A stretch of 8,040 bases of DNA from JAWXBG01 sp034439875 (GTDB lineage: Bacteria > Bacteroidota > Bacteroidia > Flavobacteriales_D > Sanyastnellaceae), in assembly GCA_034439875.1 (NCBI GenBank), contig JAWXBG010000144.1:1-8040 (forward strand). Reading direction: 5' to 3'. Of the stretch, positions 1-5,563 are shown piece after piece (position 1 is the first letter of the stretch; each line of letters starts with the position of its first letter). The notes below the pieces were generated by a model that was not told where the DNA came from, did not search any database, and worked only from the letters and a program-made list of their open reading frames with translations. A program made the translations under genes and the position numbers.

Positions 1-411
1 GGAATGGTGCTCAACGAAGGCGAACCCGGCGGTGGACCATTTTGGTTGAAAATGCCCGACGGCCAAATTTCAAAACAAATTGTAGAAAAAAATCAGGTCG
101 CAATTCACGATTGGCTGCAAGCGAAAATTGTTAGCAATTCCACCCACTTTAATCCAGTGGATATTGTCTGCTCAATGCGCAATCGCAATGGAGTAAATTA
201 TTCACTCCACGACTTTGTCGACACCTCTACCGGGATCATTTCAGAAAAATTTGATCATGGAAAAGTTATCCGAGCGCTCGAACTTCCGGGCTTGTGGAAC
301 GGAAGTATGGCTATGTGGAATACAATTTTTGTGGAAGTTCCTGTTTCAACTTTCAACCCCGTTAAAACTGTAAATGATCTATTGAGGTCCGGGCATCAAT
401 CGGGAAACTAG
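1..411 (+). CDS. DUF4301 family protein, C-terminal part (5' end outside window)
   Basis: The frame is open from base 1 and ends at TAG 409-411. The ATG at base 4 is probably internal, because the visible 136 residues look like the end of a longer protein. Conserved blocks I recognise as DUF4301 are NEGEPGGGPFW near the start, STHFNPVDIVC in the middle, then LPGLWNGSMAMWNTIFVEVP and TFNPVKTVNDLLR before a short tail. The family is largely confined to Bacteroidota and is uncharacterised; its N-terminal half, not visible here, has some resemblance to sugar-phosphate nucleotidyltransferases, but I would not assign that activity. There is no signal peptide or membrane segment in the visible part. 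The gene converges on the lipid A operon with only 8 nt between stop codons, and no intrinsic terminator is visible between them. Family assignment is by motif memory; function is unknown. Confidence 0.8.
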   Translation, partial: GMVLNEGEPGGGPFWLKMPDGQISKQIVEKNQVAIHDWLQAKIVSNSTHFNPVDIVCSMRNRNGVNYSLHDFVDTSTGIISEKFDHGKVIRALELPGLWNGSMAMWNTIFVEVPVSTFNPVKTVNDLLRSGHQSGN

Positions 412-419
412 TTTCAGGT

Positions 420-1049
420 TCAAGCGTGATTTTCCATTCGGATTTGATGCTGACAAAACCAAGTTTCTGTCTCCATGTTATTGCTAGCAACCAATATAAT
501 TCGACCCGCCTTTCTGCTTTCAATTTGTTGTTTATACCAAGTGATTCCATTTTCATCCAAATGTGAACAAGGCTCATCGAGAAGCACCATGCGGGAATCG
601 GTATACAATGCCAAACCAAGTTTTACCCGTTGTTTCATGCCGCTAGAATATTGGCTTAGCGGTTTATCGATATGCGTTTCAAGAGAAGTGAGATGTGCGA
701 ATTGTTCTGCGTTCATTTGATCCAACAACTTCCTGAACTTACAATGAAAATCAATACTCTCTCGCAATGTCAAGTCTTCGTAGAGTCCAACATATGGAGC
801 AGTAATTGAAATTTGAAGGGGAAATTTTTCATCATCCAAACGACCATTATTTGTGAAAAGTGAAACACGACCGGTCGTATGCGATGAACTACCTAAAACA
901 CATTGAATGAAGGTAGACTTTCCCGATCCGTTGCCACCCAGAACTGCAAGAAAATCTCCGGATTTTAGTTCGAGAGAAATATTCCTGAAAATCCAGTTTC
1001 TGTTGAATTTTTTGCCCAAACTTTCGATGAGCAATCGCGAGCCGGTCAT
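420..1049 (-). CDS. ABC transporter ATP-binding protein (stand-alone nucleotide-binding domain)
   Basis: A 209-residue ABC ATPase with no membrane segments. Walker A is GGNGSGKST (38-46), the signature is YSSGMKQR (134-141) in place of LSGGQ, Walker B is MVLLDEP (154-160) with catalytic Glu159, and the D-loop is SHLD (162-165). The Q-loop region reads TAPYVGLYEDLT (83-94) without the usual Gln, and the H-loop reads VASNN (187-191) with Asn190 where the switch His normally sits. From memory, APY...LT and SSGMKQR recur in a Bacteroidota ABC family, so these changes may be family traits rather than damage. I chose ATG 1049, 4 nt after the lpxA stop; a GTG at 1088 would add 13 residues and overlap lpxA by 35 nt, and the ABC fold begins right after the ATG. 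No permease gene is adjacent. The substrate is unknown; the operon suggests an envelope role, which is inference. Confidence 0.85.
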   Translation of the reverse strand: MTGSRLLIESLGKKFNRNWIFRNISLELKSGDFLAVLGGNGSGKSTFIQCVLGSSSHTTGRVSLFTNNGRLDDEKFPLQISITAPYVGLYEDLTLRESIDFHCKFRKLLDQMNAEQFAHLTSLETHIDKPLSQYSSGMKQRVKLGLALYTDSRMVLLDEPCSHLDENGITWYKQQIESRKAGRIILVASNNMETETWFCQHQIRMENHA

Positions 1050-1053
1050 TTGA

Positions 1054-1830
1054 TCAGCCTTGTGGACCTCTGATGATTCCTTTGTCACTTTCTCTGATGA
1101 AATTCAAAATGATTTCTTTCTCCGGAGTATTGGGTAGCTCCATTTCGGCTGCGTGTATCGCTCTTGACATATTAGCGTTGTGCACATATATCATTCTATA
1201 AACATCCTCGATATGAGAAATTACTTCATTGGCAAATCCCCTTCTGCGCAGTCCAACTGTATTGACACCTGCAAAACTGAGTGGTTCGCGCGCAGCTTTC
1301 ACGTATGGAGGAACATTCTTCCGAACAAGGGACCCACCGGCCACAAATGAATGCTGACCAACTCTTATAAATTGTTGCATCGCTACTACTCCTTCTACCA
1401 CCACCCAATCTTCGATAACCACGTGGCCGGCAATATTGGCTGAATTAGCCAAAATGCAGTTGTTGCCTATTATGGCGTCATGAGCAACGTGAACGTATGC
1501 CATCAGTAGACAATTGTTTCCAATTTTTGTAGTGAAACGATCTCGTGTACCTCTGTTGAGCGTGCAGCATTCCCTTATGGTCGTATTGTCGCCTATTTCT
1601 ACTGTTGTTTCCTCACCATCAAATTTCAAATCTTGAGGAATCGCTGAAATCACTGCTCCCGGAAATATCCTGCAATTTTCCCCGATACGCGCACCATTCA
1701 TAATGGTCACATTCGGACCTATCCATGTTCCTTTGCCAATCTCAACATTTCCCTCAATACTCGTAAAAGGACCGATCTCAACATTTTCGTCTATGCGAGC
1801 ATTCGGATCGATATGCGTTAGAGTGCTCAT
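1054..1830 (-). CDS. lpxA: Acyl-ACP--UDP-N-acetylglucosamine O-acyltransferase (LpxA)
   Basis: This cytosolic trimeric enzyme transfers a 3-hydroxyacyl chain from ACP to the 3-OH of UDP-GlcNAc, the first step of lipid A synthesis. The 258-residue length is typical. The first 170 residues are left-handed beta-helix hexapeptide repeats (for example IGPFTSI, IGKGTWI, IGENCRI, IGDNTTI, IGNNCIL). HVAHD at 114-118 carries the catalytic His117, equivalent to E. coli His125. VPPYV (173-177) and GLRRRGF (193-199) are the conserved family motifs leading into the C-terminal helical domain. At the position of E. coli Gly173, which helps set acyl-chain length, this protein has Leu168. The ATG overlaps the lpxC-fabZ stop by 4 nt (ATGA, 1827-1830), so translation is probably coupled. 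The gene is intact. Confidence 0.97.
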   Translation of the reverse strand: MSTLTHIDPNARIDENVEIGPFTSIEGNVEIGKGTWIGPNVTIMNGARIGENCRIFPGAVISAIPQDLKFDGEETTVEIGDNTTIRECCTLNRGTRDRFTTKIGNNCLLMAYVHVAHDAIIGNNCILANSANIAGHVVIEDWVVVEGVVAMQQFIRVGQHSFVAGGSLVRKNVPPYVKAAREPLSFAGVNTVGLRRRGFANEVISHIEDVYRMIYVHNANMSRAIHAAEMELPNTPEKEIILNFIRESDKGIIRGPQG

Positions 1831-3269
1831 GCGTTCTCAGGTATAGATGAAGCGGAAACCTTTGGAACGCGGTCGCGAACAACCTGAGCCAACATCGAGG
1901 CTTCGCACACCGACTGACCATTTACATATGTAATGCCGCTCATGTGCACCAAACCCCTTCGAATGGGTGTCTCGAGTTTTAGCTTAAATATCAATGTATC
2001 TCCAGGAATTACTTTTTGCTTAAATTTTACATTGTCAATTTTCATGAAGTAAGTCGAGTAGTTCTCCGGATCAGGAACCTGACTCAAAGCAAAAATTCCC
2101 CCTACCTGTGCCATCGCTTCAACTTGCATAACGCCCGGCATTACCGGATTTCCGGGGAAATGCCCTTGAAAAAATGGCTCATTCATGGTCACATTTTTCA
2201 AACCGACAACTCCCATTTCGTCCATTTCCAAAATCTTGTCTATCAGCAAAAATGGATAACGATGTGGAAGCATCCTTGATATATCATTGATATCATACAA
2301 AGGTTTCTTGCTCAAATCGAACGTGACTGTTTTTGAATCTTTGTCCTTCTTAGCCAGCTTCTTCAAAATTCTCGCGAATTCTACGTTGCCAGCATGGCCC
2401 GGACGTGCAGCCAGAATATGGCCTCGAATAAACTTTCCAACCAAAGCCAAATCACCCACAATATCTAGTAGCTTATGCCTAGCCGGTTCATTTTCGTATT
2501 GGAGTTTTACTGTATTGAGTACACCAATTCCCTCTACTTTCACTTCGAGCTCTTCTTTGCCGAGCAATTTTAATATGTTTTTTATTTCTTCATCTGAATA
2601 TGCTCTTTCTACCAGGACAATTGCATTCTCGAGACTTCCACCTTTGATCAATCCGTTCTTGGCAAGCAGTTCGAGCTCTCTCAAAAAAACGAATGTTCTA
2701 CATCCTGATATTTCAGACGAATAATCATTCAGGCTGTACATCGAAGCATGTTGGGTTCCAAGCACCGGCGAATGATAATCGACCATTACCGTAAGGCGAA
2801 ACTCACCACCCAAGGTTGGCACGGCGAGCATTTCTACATTTTTATTTGAGTCTTCAAAGGTGATATTGTCTTTTAAAACGAGGTATTGTCGCTCAGCTTT
2901 TTGTTCTGCATAACCCACTTCCTCGATAGCATTCACGAATAATCGAGCACTACCATCGAGAATAGGGATCTCCGGACCATCTATTTGGATGAGCGCATTA
3001 TCTACACGACAACCGTAGAGTGCCGACAGTACGTGTTCTGTAGTATAAACACGGACTCCGTTTTGCTCGAGCGTAGTGCCTCTTTGAGTACTCACAACTA
3101 AATCGCAGTCGGCGTTTACTACTGGATGGCCATCTATGTCGACACGCTGAAATTTATACCCATGATCTTCCGGAGCAGGTTGAATGGTGAGATTTACAAC
3201 AGCTCCGGTATGCAAACCCACTCCCGTAAATGATACAGGACGTTGAATTGTTCTCTGATTCGAACTCAT
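1827..3269 (-). CDS. lpxC-fabZ: Bifunctional UDP-3-O-acyl-N-acetylglucosamine deacetylase / 3-hydroxyacyl-ACP dehydratase (LpxC-FabZ fusion)
   Basis: A 480-residue two-domain enzyme of the type found in Bacteroidota. The LpxC half (about 1-305) removes acetate from UDP-3-O-acyl-GlcNAc, the committed step of lipid A synthesis. Its zinc ligands are His79 (in TTEHV, with general base Glu78), His265 and Asp269 (in ARHKLLDIVGDL); His292 in PGHAGN matches the second catalytic His. A Lys/Asp-rich linker (about 303-315) leads to the FabZ half (about 320-465), which dehydrates 3-hydroxyacyl-ACP. That half carries LPHRYPFLLIDK (334-345), catalytic His370 in QGHFPG and Glu384 in QVEAMAQ. The start is set at ATG 3269 because MSSNQRTIQRPVSFTGVGLHTG matches the usual LpxC N-terminus. 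The frame stays open upstream to 3434, but those 55 residues resemble nothing in LpxC. It heads the operon with lpxA; lpxD, often upstream in Bacteroidota, is absent from this window. Confidence 0.96.
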   Translation of the reverse strand: MSSNQRTIQRPVSFTGVGLHTGAVVNLTIQPAPEDHGYKFQRVDIDGHPVVNADCDLVVSTQRGTTLEQNGVRVYTTEHVLSALYGCRVDNALIQIDGPEIPILDGSARLFVNAIEEVGYAEQKAERQYLVLKDNITFEDSNKNVEMLAVPTLGGEFRLTVMVDYHSPVLGTQHASMYSLNDYSSEISGCRTFVFLRELELLAKNGLIKGGSLENAIVLVERAYSDEEIKNILKLLGKEELEVKVEGIGVLNTVKLQYENEPARHKLLDIVGDLALVGKFIRGHILAARPGHAGNVEFARILKKLAKKDKDSKTVTFDLSKKPLYDINDISRMLPHRYPFLLIDKILEMDEMGVVGLKNVTMNEPFFQGHFPGNPVMPGVMQVEAMAQVGGIFALSQVPDPENYSTYFMKIDNVKFKQKVIPGDTLIFKLKLETPIRRGLVHMSGITYVNGQSVCEASMLAQVVRDRVPKVSASSIPENA

Positions 3270-3359
3270 GGGGGCTAAAATATAACCTAGTAGACTTTTA
3301 GCCCTCATTTTCAATGGAAATTCATAGAGAATTGAGGGAATTGTTGGTTTTGGCCCGAC

Positions 3360-3389
3360 CAAACATCCGTATTCCATTAACAAAATCAA
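3360..3389 (-). promoter_or_regulatory. Candidate sigma-A promoter of the lpxC-fabZ operon
   Basis: Read on the minus strand, TTG (3389-3387) is followed by 19 nt and then GATGTTTG (3367-3360). This fits the Bacteroidota -33 TTG / -7 TAnnTTTG pattern with one mismatch, T to G at the first -7 position. It would place transcription start about 80-90 nt upstream of the chosen ATG at 3269, and inside the upstream open extension, which supports the shorter LpxC start. The match is short enough to arise by chance. Confidence 0.4.
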
Positions 3390-3508
3390 CTTAAGGAGGC
3401 CTCCAAAAACCTGTTTTATGATTCGTGGACACAAAACCCGAACAATGGATCTGCTTAGTGCACAAGCAATCCTGGTATTTAAGCGAAAGAAATTGAATGT
3501 CGCTGGAT

Positions 3509-3680
3509 GTATTATATTTAACCTTATGGGTCTCTGTAACAGTCCAATACCGTTTCACTCCATTGGCCTAGAACATCCACTCTAAAGGCATCTACCACTG
3601 TAACCGCCTAAAATATTTTGGACGATTTATGAAGTAACATTGGCATAAAATAGTTTGTACTATTTTTATGTGAAGCATTA
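3509..3680 (-). repeat. Diverged dispersed repeat, copy A (with internal duplication)
   Basis: The reverse complement of this stretch aligns with 5366-5500. Over 85 bp without a gap (3620 down to 3536 against 5388 to 5472) I count 62 identities by eye, about 73 percent. The best-kept blocks are AGTGGTA, ATGCC, CCAAT and GAAACGGTATT. Similarity continues with small gaps to TAAATATAA at about 3520-3512. The head of copy A seems duplicated: a unit at about 3635-3677 and a second at about 3596-3634, each holding a CAAA-[AC]-TATTTTA core. The first unit forms a hairpin, CATAAAATAGT (3644-3654), loop TTGT, ACTATTTTTATG (3659-3670), with one bulged base. It is probably non-coding: the frame shared with copy B has in-frame stops here, and the differences show no third-codon-position bias. 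Confidence 0.7.
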
Positions 3681-3717
3681 GTATAATTTGGTCGAAATGT
3701 GAAAGATCTATTTAGCG

Positions 3718-3781
3718 GTTTCTTCATAAGGGATGAAAGCGACCTGAGAACGCTGACGCACCCTCTGAAATCTGAAGAAAC
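3718..3781. other. Nested inverted-repeat structure of unknown role
   Basis: The outer stem is a perfect 9-bp pair, GTTTCTTCA (3718-3726) with TGAAGAAAC (3773-3781). Inside it AGGG (3729-3732) pairs with CCCT (3761-3764), and inside that AGCG (3738-3741) pairs with CGCT (3751-3754) around a 9-nt loop. Three collinear stems could form a branched-free, RNA-like fold on either strand. It ends 187 nt before the start codon of the first barrel gene, so it may be part of a long leader, a small RNA, or a chance fold. It matches no riboswitch class that I know. Confidence 0.35.
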
Positions 3782-3968
3782 GTCGCACTTACCGCCTCCA
3801 TGGCCTCCTTTCTAGATTCTACATATATTCTTCTATATCAATACATTATGATTTATTTCTAAACTCAATGCGGGCTATAACTCTTTTCGAAAATTGAATT
3901 CGGCACAGCCCTTGCTAAAGACCTTCCGGAATTCCGATAAACGGATTCGAAAATCAAAATAATCAAAC

Positions 3969-4574
3969 ATGAAAAAACAAATTATTTTCTCATTGATGGC
4001 ACTTGGTCTAATGACTAGCGCCTCTTATGCTCAAGTAACTAAAGGAGCTGTCCTCATTGGTGGGGGCTTAAATTTCTCTTCAACAACTTCCAGCTATGAA
4101 TTTGATGGTAAGGAAGTGGAAAATGTGGAAACTAAGTATACCGATCTCGGTTTGACTCCGAAAGTCGGTTACTTACTCACCGATAATATTGCAGTTGGTG
4201 TAATGGTAGATTTTAGCAATAGCAAGATTACCAGCACCTTTGAAAATTCGGAAATTGAATCAACTGCCAATGGCATTGCAGCCGGACCATTTGTCCGCTA
4301 CTATACTGCTCTTGGTATTTTTGGTGAAGCTGGAGTTGGCTTAGGATCTATGACCACCAATGGTGGAGGGGAAGATGAAAAGGATTTGAAATCATCACTT
4401 TTTGGTTGGAATGTAGGACTTGGTTACGCTGCCTTTTTGAATGACCATATATCAGTTGAACCAATGATTGGCTATGGCTCCAACAGTTGGACCACTGATG
4501 TGGATGGAAAAGATTCTGTGGAGAAAAACGCCGGCATCAATTTCGGTGTTAGCTTGGGTATATACCTCCAATAA
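3969..4574 (+). CDS. Outer membrane beta-barrel protein (small porin-like family)
   Basis: This 201-residue protein opens with a Sec signal peptide: basic MKKQ, a hydrophobic core to about residue 18, and probable cleavage after SYA21, leaving Gln-Val at the mature N-terminus. The rest is alternating polar/hydrophobic beta strands with Gly-rich turns, such as KGAVLIGGGLNF, LTPKVGYLLTDNIAVGVMVDF, GPFVRYYTALGIFGEAGVGLG, FGWNVGLGYAAFL and a final INFGVSLGIYLQ. This is typical of the eight-strand OmpA/OmpX-like barrels grouped in Bacteroidota as outer membrane beta-barrel domain proteins. It has no periplasmic OmpA domain and no TonB plug. The leader is A-rich (AAAATAATCAAAC before ATG) with no Shine-Dalgarno. 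It is followed by its own terminator, so it is likely a single-gene transcript. Localisation is well supported; the specific role is unknown. Confidence 0.88.
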   Translation: MKKQIIFSLMALGLMTSASYAQVTKGAVLIGGGLNFSSTTSSYEFDGKEVENVETKYTDLGLTPKVGYLLTDNIAVGVMVDFSNSKITSTFENSEIESTANGIAAGPFVRYYTALGIFGEAGVGLGSMTTNGGGEDEKDLKSSLFGWNVGLGYAAFLNDHISVEPMIGYGSNSWTTDVDGKDSVEKNAGINFGVSLGIYLQ

Positions 4575-4590
4575 AAAAATCTTCAAAAAA

Positions 4591-4614
4591 AAACGGCTTC
4601 AGTTGAGGCCGTTT
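4591..4614 (+). terminator. Intrinsic terminator after the first barrel gene
   Basis: AAACGGCTTC (4591-4600), loop AGTT, GAGGCCGTTT (4605-4614). This is a 10-bp stem with one G-T wobble, preceded by an A-run and followed by CATTTTCAATTT. It starts 16 nt after the stop codon. The flanking A- and T-rich runs could let it work in both directions, but only the + strand gene needs it. Confidence 0.85.
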
Positions 4615-4795
4615 CATTTTCAATTTAATTTGGAAGAAAAAAAAGTATTTTTACATGCATGTCAATAAACTAGTTAAGAGCCTTTTATGAACCTTTCTTA
4701 ACAATTCACTGTAAAAGGAAACTTTTTTTTGCATACCTAATGAAAAGGATTTATGCGAATTTTGAACTCGGAAATTTTAATTATACCAAACGATT

Positions 4796-5362
4796 ATGAA
4801 AAAACAACTCTTTATTATTGCGGCAGCACTTTTAAGTACTATTGGATCTTTTGCTCAAAGCGGACGCCCTTCTTTAGGACTTGAACTTGCGTTGCCAATG
4901 GGAGATTTCGGAGATGCTTATGGAATTGGTTATGGGCTTTCAGCCGGATATGAGCACCCTGTAGGCGACAAACTAGGGATTACTGCTAATGTGGGGTATA
5001 TTCTCTTATCTCCAGATGAAGCTATTAAAGATTTTATCGAATCCTCTTCAATGATACCTATCCAAGTGGGAGCCAAGTACTACTTCTCAGAACAACAAAG
5101 CGGCCCTTATGGCCATGTTCAGTTGGGTGTACATACCTCATCGGTAAAGACAGCTGAGTTCGAATTGCTTGGTGTAACTATTCCTAGCGAAACCGAATCT
5201 TCTACAAACTTGAGCTTTGCCTTTGGTGCTGGTTTTGTTTTGAATGAGAAAATAGATTTGGGTATTCGATACAACATAATTACACCAGATTCGGATATTG
5301 AAGAAGCTAAATCAAGCGCTTATCTCGGACTTCGGGTTGCTTACATGTTTGGAGGCAACTAA
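4796..5362 (+). CDS. Outer membrane beta-barrel protein (porin-family, PF13568/PF13505-like)
   Basis: A 188-residue secreted protein with signal peptide MKKQLFIIAAALLSTIGSFA, probable cleavage after Ala20, mature end starting Gln-Ser-Gly. The mature part begins GRPSLGLELALPMGDFGDAYGIGYGLSAGYEH, a first-strand motif common in Bacteroidota outer-membrane barrels. Further strands include DKLGITANVGYILL, MIPIQVGAKYYF, YGHVQLGVH, LSFAFGAGFVL, IDLGIRYNI and the last AYLGLRVAYMF, close to a C-terminal beta signal. It shares fold class and the first 12 bases of coding sequence with the barrel gene at 3969, but the mature sequences are not obviously alike, so recent duplication is not supported. It is preceded by a 180-bp A/T-rich gap without a clear consensus promoter and followed by repeat copy B, then a bidirectional terminator. 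Function beyond an outer-membrane location is unknown. Confidence 0.88.
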   Translation: MKKQLFIIAAALLSTIGSFAQSGRPSLGLELALPMGDFGDAYGIGYGLSAGYEHPVGDKLGITANVGYILLSPDEAIKDFIESSSMIPIQVGAKYYFSEQQSGPYGHVQLGVHTSSVKTAEFELLGVTIPSETESSTNLSFAFGAGFVLNEKIDLGIRYNIITPDSDIEEAKSSAYLGLRVAYMFGGN

Positions 5363-5365
5363 TAC

Positions 5366-5500
5366 CAATTCTGCTTATAAAATACTCCAAACTATTTTAT
5401 GAGCATGAAGTGGTAAATGCCGTCGGAGCAACTGTTATTGACCAATGTACTGAAACGGTATTAGGCTATTACAGATGCATAAACGGTATAAATATAAAAC
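5366..5500 (+). repeat. Diverged dispersed repeat, copy B (hairpin head plus conserved tail)
   Basis: This copy lies opposite in orientation to copy A at 3509-3680, with about 73 percent identity over the 85-bp gapless core 5388-5472. It begins with a strong hairpin: TGCTTATAAAATA (5372-5384), loop CTCCAAAC, TATTTTATGAGCA (5393-5405), 13 bp with one T-G wobble. The conserved tail follows, with AGTGGTAAATGCC, CCAAT and GAAACGGTATT, and the similarity fades after TAAATATAAAAC near 5500. The hairpin starts 9 nt after the stop of the barrel gene and lacks a T-tract, so it is not a normal terminator. Copy B keeps one head unit where copy A has two. The two copies together flank the barrel gene pair. 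Confidence 0.7.
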
Positions 5501-5513
5501 TACTTCAAAAATT

Positions 5514-5541
5514 AAAAATGGCTCCAATTGGAGCCATTTTT
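5514..5541. terminator. Bidirectional intrinsic terminator shared by convergent genes
   Basis: A perfect 28-bp palindrome, AAAAATGGCTCC / AATT / GGAGCCATTTTT. The A-run on one side and T-run on the other give a U-tract to transcripts from both directions. It lies 22 nt beyond the aconitase stop and about 150 nt beyond the stop of the second barrel gene, so it probably ends both. Confidence 0.9.
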
Positions 5542-5563
5542 TGCATTCCTTTTTTTGTGATAA

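Larger units (their letters stand above)
3270..3968. other. Gene-free region between divergent lpxC-fabZ and the first barrel gene
   Basis: Almost 700 bp with no convincing gene. It contains, from left to right, the leader and a candidate promoter of lpxC-fabZ, two short near-palindromes (GGAGGCCTCC at 3395-3404 and a 15-bp imperfect one at 3453-3467), copy A of the diverged repeat (3509-3680), a nested inverted-repeat structure (3718-3781), and about 190 bp of A/T-rich leader before the barrel gene. That leader holds the palindrome CGGAATTCCG (3927-3936) and a direct repeat TTCGAAAAT (3886-3894 and 3946-3954). I found no good TTG/TAnnTTTG pair close upstream of 3969. No lpxD fragment is recognisable in any frame. 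Confidence 0.75.

Noticed and set aside
1050..1088. GTG start at 1088 for the ABC ATPase
   Set aside because: It would overlap lpxA by 35 nt and add 13 residues before the ABC fold. ATG 1049, 4 nt after the lpxA stop, fits operon spacing better.
2287..2724. 145-codon open frame on the + strand
   Set aside because: It lies wholly antisense to the LpxC domain, which has all catalytic residues; its Ser/Leu-rich, low-information product is a typical shadow.
3729..3776. Possible TPP riboswitch (CTGAGA, then ACCCTCTGAAATCTGA)
   Set aside because: Only scattered resemblance. The conserved second half of the THI box is missing, the spacing is wrong, and the downstream gene encodes a barrel protein rather than thiamine synthesis or transport.
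4606..4632. Promoter-like TTG-N19-TTAATTTG for the second barrel gene
   Set aside because: Its TTG lies inside the terminator hairpin of the preceding gene, and the -7 box has a mismatch at the key A. Probably chance in A/T-rich DNA.
3969..5362. Recent tandem duplication of the two barrel genes
   Set aside because: They share signal-peptide style and fold class, but the mature proteins differ in strand sequence and length, and the intergenic DNA is unrelated.
3509..5500. Composite transposon carrying the barrel genes
   Set aside because: No transposase or integrase gene, no target-site duplication that I can see, and the flanking copies are only about 73 percent identical. At most an ancient event.
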